A stretch of 64,000 nucleotides of DNA. Source: Oscarella lobularis (lineage: Eukaryota > Porifera > Homoscleromorpha > Homosclerophorida > Oscarellidae). A program made the position numbers and the translations under genes. This document shows, piece by piece, positions 57,077-64,000 of the stretch. Where the stretch lies: contig NC_089188.1 of assembly GCF_947507565.1 (NCBI RefSeq), forward strand, positions 372,001 to 436,000, read 5' to 3'. Each line of letters opens with the position of its first letter. Positions within the stretch are counted from its first letter, which is position 1. The notes below the pieces were generated by a model. That model did not search any database. It was not told where the DNA came from and saw only the letters and a program-made list of their open reading frames with translations.

Positions 57077-59259
57077 TCACGTACTGCTCTCTACACTGTA
57101 TTCACTTGAGGAAGAGAATAGACGTGTTCTTCCTGTCGAGCTTACGTTGGTATTATCTGAACGTACGCTCCTATTCTGTCGTTTGCATTTTCGCCACAGT
57201 TGCAGCCAGTAGGCTCTGGCTGCCTTAGGTATGAGGGCATAAGCCACCACAGCAGCCGCACAAAGCCAAAAAAGTAGGCAGCCGGCTATTGGTGCAAGGG
57301 AGGCTTGAGTTGGTTCCTGAAAGTCAGATCTGCACCGTTGGGGCTCGTTAGAGCATTTTTGCGAGCTCAAAGCTTTTCCTAGACGCGGAATAGATGTTCG
57401 CGCATAAATTATAGAAACCGTCGTAAATGAGGCAAAACAAAGAGGCATTAGAATTGACAGAGAGAAGAATCTCTTTTGAACCAACGAATAAGCTTCAAAG
57501 GTTTTTTGACTACTGTCGGGGGAGTACTGAAAAAAGGCTGACTTTTTTGCCTTAGAAAAGAAACCGGTAGCTATACTGCCTAATCTCAATAATTGAAGCT
57601 ATACTGACCTTATACAGCTTGTACATAACAATAGCCGAAACTATTGTTCCACAGAAAACAATGCCATTGACCGGCAGTGTGTAGGTGTAAAAGAACCAGT
57701 CGATTGTAGGTACGCAGAATATGCTGTAAACATTTGTCCCGGAGTAGCGAATACCACGTAGTGAGGCGAAGGCGACAAGCCCTCCCGGTGCTATTATTGA
57801 TAGGGTTATCTGAAAGACGAAAAGTGCTTTTCTACGTTTCTCGCTGAACCTTTGGGGGCTCCACACGGTTACTAGTGCATTGATCACAGAGTTTAGCCAG
57901 GAAAAGACAAACCAGAGTGTCCCAAATTGGGCGAGATATCCTAAATCGATTTAATGTGAGTATACTCGTCAATTATTACCAACGCCAATGTACCTTGACT
58001 AAAGCAGAGTCTTGCAGGGTTATAGATCGATTCAAACCGGTTGTTGGTCCTACAGTATATAGCCTTTTGACCAAAAATGAAAGTCATGCTTAGAGCGATA
58101 TCTAGTTATTACATGTCAGATAATCAGCGCATATTCTATATTCAATCGAAGCTTACTGATAACTGTGAGTGGCAAGCAAAAAGACAATCCGGTTTGAGCT
58201 TGATTACTGGCTCTAAATAAAATGGCAAACGTTACAGAAACGTTATTAATTTTTTGAAGCTTTTTGTTTACAATTTTCTTAGCCTAAGCCATGTGATAAA
58301 CAGCACCCCAATGCAAATCCAGTATAGCGCAATTGTGATGTAAAATACGATGTAAAAAATTTTTGCGCCTTTTGAACTTCCTGGTTGATTACACAATGGG
58401 GAGCAGTACATGCCGCAAGTTTGCAAACATGGACTTGTAGTGGGTAGGAAGTCCTTTGAACAGACTGTCTCGTTGCTCTTGTTTATGTAAGAAGAAATAA
58501 TAAATGGCAACGCAAAATTTGGAGCTCGTAAACAGGATGATAAGTTGCCTAGCAACTGTTTAAAGTTAGTCTGACTCTTGAACTCTGAAAATCCTGAACA
58601 ATCACAATCATTTTTGTTAGTTTTCTTCTTTAGTTCGAACAAGTCTTCGCAATCTCTGAATGCGTATAAGCAAAGCATCTTCTTTGTGTCGGTTTTGGCT
58701 GTTTCTGGTAGGTTAGATGTATCAATCGCGTTAAACATGATTTTTAAATCATTTTCTGCCATTGAGAAGTTTCCGCATCCCGATACCGAAATGTTATTCA
58801 GTTTCTCTTTAGTTGTGCTAACACCAGACATTGTGCCGCTGTTGTAATTAGGAAGCATTGATCTGCAGTGGGATTGATCTATTACGGCTTTTGGAACAAA
58901 CTGAAGTGATGTCTCTTGGCACGTACGTTCCTATAAAGACAACTTCTCATTGACGCGAAAAAACCCCAGCTGAGATAGACAGCCAACTGGTAATAAAAAG
59001 AGGCTTCAATTTCATTAAGATTTACCGCGTTGGCATGCACTAAACGATAACGCGTAGACTCTCTGTAAGAAAAGATTTAGGCTTCATTTACTTCGTTCCG
59101 TGCAGGTATGTCAGTAAAAAAGTAAACGAACACGGGAGTAGCTGCCAGAAGAAGAGAAAGACCTAGAAAAAATGCTACTGCAATGGTTTTTGCACGACCG
59201 CTCGAGATTCTTCTAAAATGAGACGGCGGATCATCGCTTTGGTCGCTCCGTGTGGTCAT
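57077..59259 (-). CDS. Frizzled-like seven-helix receptor
   Basis: Exons on minus: 59259-59092 (MTTRSDQSDDPPSHF and a hydrophobic anchor AVAFFLGLSLLLAATPVFVY), 58930-58274 (cysteine-rich ectodomain with RTCQETSLQFVP, MLCLYAFRDC, LQTCGMYCSPLC, then the first helix), 57940-57609 (helices like Frizzled TM3-5: LWFVFSWLNSVINALVTVW, FCVPTIDWFFYTYTLP) and 57550-57077 (TM6-7 and tail). The cysteine spacing, the LCxxYAxxxC-type motif and the helix order match class F receptors, which bind Wnt-like ligands. The last intron is 58 nt but its donor is GTCAGT where the other copy has GTAAGT. In the gap 57941-58273 a phase-compatible acceptor at 58213 opens a likely helix-2 exon, which here contains a TGA (58116-58118). 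If that exon is required, this copy is also broken. Confidence 0.6.
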
Positions 59260-59630
59260 CGCAACTGAAAGGACGTCACGATATATCGATTTATATATTG
59301 TGTTCAATGAGCGCGTCTTCTATAGTTGAAAAAGTGCTATCTGAAAGTAGTAAGTGTTTGAGTTTTGGTATTGTTTTCATTCAAGCTTTCGGTTGCACGA
59401 CCGTCTTTTGTCGACCAAGGTTCTATAAAAGTTTTCCACAGGCGGAGAGGTCAAGAATACTCGATCAGGCAAAAAAGGCGTTCTCTTTTTTACGAAGTTG
59501 ACTCTTTATAAAAAGAATGATTTTTTGTGAAGGTAGACAATTAAGACAACTAATGAATAAAGTTTCTTATTCGCGATTAGTAATTGCAATGGACTTGAGA
59601 GACTAAGGTAGTCATTCGCCTTTTCTGGTG
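59260..59630. other. Upstream region of the receptor gene
   Basis: No other gene recognised. It is the likely promoter region, without a clear TATA box. Confidence 0.3.
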
Positions 59631-59707
59631 CCCGTATGTCCGGGTAGGGTAAGCGGCTTTTCAACAAATAACGAGCAAAAACCGTTTACCTTACCCGGAC
59701 ATACGGG
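59631..59707. mobile_element. 77-bp hairpin MITE-like sequence
   Basis: CCCGTATGTCCGGGT at the left and ACCCGGACATACGGG at the right are perfect inverted copies. The stem continues with imperfect pairing over GGTAAGCGG / CCGTTTACC. It would form a stable hairpin with a 25-nt loop. Confidence 0.7.
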
Positions 59708-59986
59708 ACAGCAGTATGTTTACAATCGCCGTCAAGGTTCATAATTTAATCAGGAACAGTAAATTGTATCTGCTCTTGTCACAGATTTTAGAATATTGGT
59801 CGTCTTTTTCCGACGCATCAAAACGTCCGATTAACAAATAAAAGTTTAAACATTTATTAGAACTTATAAGTTAGACAAGCGCGAGTTACAAAAAGATAGG
59901 CTATGCAAGACATCGAATCAATGCTGGAGACAAAATAAAAACGTTTTTACTACAAAGGCAATCAAAAGAAGGAGTCTTGAACAAGG
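59708..59986. other. AT-rich 3' flank of the kinase remnant
   Basis: No feature recognised; probable 3' UTR of the minus-strand kinase. Confidence 0.3.
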
Positions 59987-60899
59987 TTACGTAAAAGAGA
60001 CATCGATGAGGGACACTTTGTGCATGGTACCCTCAAACATTCCCTGTACTAACCGTTTGGCGGCAACAATTTCTCGGGAAGGCAATTTACTGTGATTTTC
60101 AGCAACAGTGGCTTTGAGAGTTTCAAAGCACTTTTGTGCTGACATTCGATCGGCGGGCTTTTGGCGAATCAATCGAGAGCAGAGCATGAATAAATGAGAA
60201 CGAGGAGCGAGAAGAGCTAACCGCGTCTGTCTCTCCTCCGGAATAGGACCAACACCAGTAAAAATTTCAATCAGAGACACGCCGAAGCTGTAGACGTCGC
60301 TAGCCAACGTACTAGAAGTGCTACTTCGCTCGGGAGCGACGTAAGGAGGACTCATGAGACCAGCGGACAGAGAGCTTTCAATAATGTGAGCCGAACCCAA
60401 TTGAGTCACCTACTTTCACCTTCATGTCTCGTGTTACGAGAACATTCGAAGGGCGGATGTCGCCGTGGACGTAGGGACGAGGACGAATCTGATGGAGATA
60501 CGAGATACCGGACGCCATATCCATCGCAATGGACAACTGCTCGTAAACGGTTAGATAAGACCCGGAAGCATGGGCTGCGTCAATAACTTCTCCAACGGAT
60601 CACTCGAGTAATTCCATGACTATTTGGAGAGGTGATCCTTCGGCCATAACTGCTCCACACACGACCATGATATTGGGATGATGGAGTCGGCTACACACGC
60701 GAACTTCTCGTTTAAACATCGCCACGTTGCGTGGACTCGCGATAAGATCGTGAATTTTCTTGATGACAACTGACATTCCTCGCCATTGGCCGACAATAAC
60801 GCCTAAGTGGTATGCGTAATAGGCACTGTATATCGTTTCCAGTGTCAATTTCGTTGTACCTTCTAATGCTCCTGAACCGAGTTTTTGGTCCGACAACAT
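59987..60899 (-). pseudogene. TKL-type kinase with nonsense and frameshift lesions
   Basis: Exon 60899-60860 ends in the glycine loop (KLGSGALEG). A 57-nt intron (60859-60803) follows, then VIVGQWRGMSVVIKKIHDL with the VIKK lysine, FKREVRVCSRLHHPNIMVVC and LQIVMELLE. An in-frame TGA (60600-60602) comes next, and the same frame continues with MASGISYLHQ and the catalytic loop YVHGDIRPSNVLV, in which HRD is replaced by HGD. After KVKVGD an extra four bases shift the frame; the C-lobe resumes as LGSAHIIE, PPYVAPERSS, SDVYSFGVSLIEIFTG. The family is tyrosine-kinase-like Ser/Thr kinases. Its start is abruptly joined at 60897 to a piece of the WxxW gene. Confidence 0.75.
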
Positions 60900-61611
60900 A
60901 TAAGGGCTGTGCGTGAAGGAACTGCAGGAGAACCTCTTATTGCTAAGATATCGCGCTTGACAGGTAAACTTGTAATAATGCTCAATTGACTGTTGTCAAT
61001 CATTTTGAATGATTCAAGATACGTGTTCCTCAAGAACCTTATCTCCGCATTCAGGAGCGTTCTCTAGCTTGAGAAGTACGCCAGTTCCTACACTTCAACC
61101 AGCAGGGACATCTGGCATTGTATCTACTAGTAACCAAATTACGGTTTCACCTTCACCAATGACGGTGAGAGAAACTGAATTAGACATCTATTTCAATTTC
61201 TGTGTAGACGACTGCAAACATCCAGACATCCTTTGGAGCAGAAATACGACTATCAGAAATTCAGGCATCAACTATATTCTTGACACATATACCAACAACG
61301 CCTACTCCCGCTTTAAGTACGGTCAACAATTTATCAGACAATAAATGTAGCGTCTGGGAATTTAGAATGTTGGACAGATTGGTTCAACATTGATAACCCA
61401 GGTTGGACTGGAGATTACGAAAAGTTAGACACCCTTCGCAGATCAGGATACAAAGTATGCAAGCAACCTGATGCAGTTCGCTGCAGAACTGTTCAAACTC
61501 GTAACAAAACAGAATCAAACCGAGTTATAAGTCCCCATTCCGTCCATGCTCAGACATAGATGCCAAGTTGACCAGAAGAAAATTGACCTGCTCGCCATCG
61601 GTAGGGTTCTT
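60897..61611 (+). pseudogene. Duplicated fragment of the WxxW-domain gene
   Basis: Matches 47776-48490: ATAAGGGCTGTGCGTGAAGG, then the linker exon (IYFNFCVDDCKHPDILW) and one type-A WxxW domain (CWTDWFNIDNPGWTGDYE). It ends abruptly in GGTAGGGTTCTTG within the second half-domain exon. It has neither a start nor a membrane segment, so it is a fragment, although its coding bases are nearly unchanged, which implies a recent event. The intron before the WxxW domain is 49 nt here against 55 nt in the source (six bases missing). Confidence 0.85.
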
Positions 61612-61613
61612 GA

Positions 61614-62212
61614 CGCGCGTCCTGTGTCTTGCATCATGTAAAACTTTTGAAACCGCAGTCGCGCCTCGGCGTGTCGGTTAATTCACACTCGCACTGATAG
61701 CCATGGTTTCTTCATGAAGTGTACTAATTACGCCACAGGTGCAGCGGCTTTCTGCGTTGTATCTATCCATACAAAGTGTACGCTGAGAAGCTTCTTTGAG
61801 CCTGCGTTCAGTAACCAATCTAGCCTTATCCTCTTTCCTTTCTCGACTAACTCGCGCACCGCTGGCTAAAAAATTGGTCGGTCAATGTTCGTGATTCGAC
61901 TTCTAAGACGACCTCTTCCTCGGTCATTTCGTCGATCGGGGCACCCGAAAATTCGGTTAGGACGCAGCGTTTGCCTTTTCGAGTTCATTCTTGAACTAGT
62001 GTGTTTGATAACCGATACAGTACTACGATATCCTCGAAAGTAGGGATCCTTTCCTTACACTAAAACGGGATCGTCTTTGTTTCCCATCATGTATGAGCTA
62101 TTTTTTCTAAATAGCAAAGCAATAGCCGTGTTCTTGGCGCGTCCTGTGTCTTGCATCATGTAAACCTTTTGAACCGCAGTCGGGCCTCAGCGAGTCGGTT
62201 AATTAATTCACG
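61614..62212. repeat. ~75-bp direct repeat, two copies
   Basis: GCGCGTCCTGTGTCTTGCAT, CATGTAAA and ACCGCAGTCG, then GTCGGTTAATT occur at 61615-61690 and 62138-62212, 523 bp apart. The first copy lies exactly at the breakpoint of the WxxW fragment. The intervening sequence has no recognised gene. Confidence 0.75.
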
Positions 62213-62396
62213 ATGGAATGAAATTTACCCCCAAAGACAATGGTCGGCGCGGCTGTGCCAATGCATATCACGGTGCTTGGTGTTACAACAATTGCCATGT
62301 ATCCAATCTAAATCATTAATGGAGGTTATAATAAGACGGGTTATACGAAGGTATACACAGCTAGTGGCGAAATTTCCATCTCTCAAGTTCTCCGAA

Positions 62397-62540
62397 ATGA
62401 AGTTTCCATCATTTGCATCTCTCGTGCTTCTCCTGACGACCCTTGCTTGTCGCAACCCAAAACGTGAGCTCAAAACGGAAAACTCGTGTGCTTTTGTTCA
62501 GATGATGCGCGCTTTAACATCAAAATGGCGGCCAGAGTAA
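62397..62540 (+). CDS. Small putative secreted peptide or first exon
   Basis: ATG at 62397 opens 47 codons starting MKFPSFASLVLLLTTLACRN, a textbook signal peptide, followed by a charged stretch and a stop. A GT-AG exit could also lengthen it. No family recognised. Confidence 0.35.
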   Translation: MKFPSFASLVLLLTTLACRNPKRELKTENSCAFVQMMRALTSKWRPE

Positions 62541-63523
62541 AATGACGAAACGCCGCAGCTGGAGCAGAAATGAGATTCCCGAAGAGCCGTTCGATTGCCT
62601 GGTGGCACAGCTATGCGTCTGATCTCCGATATCGACGAGATGCAAAGTAAGCCGGGCCTCTTTCGGGGATCTTCGTGACCCACACACAATCATCTCACGC
62701 AATCGTCTCCTAAACTACTGCATTACTTCAAGGATTGGTAAAACTATGTTTTCGTTGTCCTACTTTCCTTCTTACCTTGTGAACACAGTGGCAACGTGAA
62801 CGTTTGTCTGCACAGTGAATTGTGCACACGCAGTGGCCTGCTATCGCGATCACTCGTTATCTTCTAAATCGTCGTTCAATTTAGGCGTCATTTGACTTGT
62901 GATGTAACCGAAGGGCGTGGACATTTACTGCTTCCAGTGTTATACGAAGGGGTGAGTGAAGATGTCGCAGCTTTTTGCTTTTCATCGTATTCGTCGCCCT
63001 TATAATAAACGACGTCGCCAGGTCGTCTGCCTTCCTAGTCCAGAACAACTTGTGTATTTAGCACGGATCTACGAAATCACAAGATCGAAAAAATTCGAAT
63101 GATTTTTCCAAAGAGCTAGAAATGCGCACAAGAAGCCGCCAAAACATTGCTTTGTCTTTCTCTTGTCGCCAAATGAAGCCTGGGGGGCGACACTAGTGAG
63201 GTCTATTTAATTTCTGCAGCAAGCACGTATATACCGTGAGTCAACTTTTTTGAATCTCCTAGTTTATTTTTTAAAGAAATATTTTGTTTGAACACTACTG
63301 TCTTTCACTTTGGTACTGTATCCCTAAGGCGTTTGACATACGTTTGCCAGTACCTCAAAATTATACAGAGCTCACATCAGGAAGATTTGAATAAAAAATC
63401 GCATTTTGATGTTGACATATTAGAGACAAATCTATCTCCGTTTCTGCTGTCTGAACAAATCGTGATCGCACGTACGGGACCCTCTTTCAGTTTCGAGTCA
63501 CGAGACGCAACAAGTCACAAGGC
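62541..63523. other. Intergenic stretch, nothing recognised
   Basis: Short frames on both strands without domain. The last part should contain the promoter of the gene starting at 63524; no clear TATA box was found. Confidence 0.3.
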
Positions 63524-64000
63524 AATGGTGGAGTCGGCTTTCTGCAACGGATCGCAGAGAATCAATGCGACGATTGCAGATTTTGCGGATTATAACGCCA
63601 CCCTTCGTCTTCTCCTACCCTATTTCCTCCTCGCATGCAGCGCATTTAGCGTGTTGTGGAACTTCGGCGTCATCATCCAATTTGCTATTCACCGATTCCG
63701 CCGAATACCAAATAAATTTGATTTTTTTTTGTTCTTTACGTCCTTTGCTGAACTCCTTAGTTCAACTCCTATTGTAACTTTCGCAGGAATCGGGTCAGGC
63801 TTCAGCAGGAATTACTCAGAGACTGACGCGGTCAAAAATACCGACAACGGCGATGAAATAACTCCTTACATCATCGTCTCTGTGTTTGCGTTTTTTCGTC
63901 TCTATGCCATCCTTGTGTACTCTCCTATTCTGATCAACCGCTTCTACTCGGCAAAGTTTCCATCAGAGCGTGAATTTTCTCTGGCTGTTCCAAGAGAAGC
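63524..64000 (+). CDS. GPCR-like multi-pass membrane protein, N-terminal part
   Basis: The frame opened by the ATG at 63524 stays open to the window edge (159 codons). The N-terminus has three N-glycosylation sequons (NGS, NAT, NAT), consistent with an outside position. Hydrophobic segments lie at about residues 28-52 (FLLACSAFSVLWNFGVIIQF), 63-85 (FFLFFTSFAELLSSTPIV) and 120-140 (IIVSVFAFFRLYAILVY). A basic loop (HRFRRIPNKF) lies between the first two, as in rhodopsin-type receptors, and the third helix is followed by INRFYSAKFP in place of the DRY region. It is best described as a divergent class A GPCR-like protein. Helices 4-7 are beyond the window. Confidence 0.55.

Larger units (their letters stand above)
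54965..58760. repeat. Segmental duplication A, copy 2
   Basis: Direct match to 39835-43500. It includes the BTB remnant (AAGACGACGTCGATCGGGAC), the SDR gene, the non-coding tract and the Frizzled-like gene, and continues beyond the point where copy 1 is truncated. Confidence 0.9.

Overview
The window reads as nuclear DNA of an early-branching animal. Short GT-AG introns (mostly about 48-61 nt) sit in almost every gene, and the gene families are animal ones: receptor tyrosine kinases, a Frizzled-like receptor, BTB-Kelch, GT29 sialyltransferase, Gal-3-O-sulfotransferase, fibrinogen-related and mucin-type WxxW domains, and talin. A sponge is my best guess, but this is an inference from compactness and gene content, not something the sequence proves. 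No bacterial, organellar, CRISPR or rRNA features were seen.

Layout. 0.5-2 kb: decayed receptor tyrosine kinase (+). 2.8-3.7 kb: sialyltransferase with a 3' frameshift (+). 4.25-9.87 kb (+): putative first coding exons, a tandem array of mini-exons separated by introns that are repeatedly exactly 54 nt, a 2.3-kb GCA/CCA repeat tract, then two exons of talin C-terminal sequence. 10-15 kb: mostly non-genic, with an RFX X-box and two satellites. 15.8-17.1 kb: two tandem copies of the same composite repeat module as at 6.8-9.4 kb, in inverted orientation. 18.07-18.98 kb (-): secreted fibrinogen-related gene with a TATA box. 19-26 kb: MITE, inverted-repeat elements, satellites, and a remnant of a BTB/SDR duplication. 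26.95-28.1 kb (-): intact single-exon Gal-3-O-sulfotransferase. 28.6-33.3 kb: duplicated block carrying two transposon insertions. 34.4-36.2 kb (-): BTB-BACK-Kelch gene with one in-frame TAG. 36.4-39.8 kb: two large foldback elements. 39.8-46.2 kb and 53.6-58.9 kb: segmental duplicates carrying an SDR oxidoreductase and a Frizzled-like receptor. 46.3-51.8 kb (+): modular WxxW-domain membrane protein. 52.9-53.5 kb (-): 5'-truncated tyrosine kinase C-lobe. 60.0-60.9 kb (-): broken TKL kinase fused to a duplicated piece of the WxxW gene. 63.5 kb to the end (+): start of a GPCR-like multi-pass protein that runs off the window.

The genes do not form an operon or pathway. The dominant theme is rearrangement. 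Blocks were copied in direct and inverted orientation, paralogues decayed independently, and DNA transposons inserted into one copy while another keeps the empty site. Because empty-site paralogues lie in the same window, insertion boundaries can be read directly. The strongest candidates for new biology are the array of 54-nt introns with acidic mini-exons, and a Mutator-like element carrying a TATA-driven, spliced 60-codon gene. All splice sites and reading frames here were read by eye.
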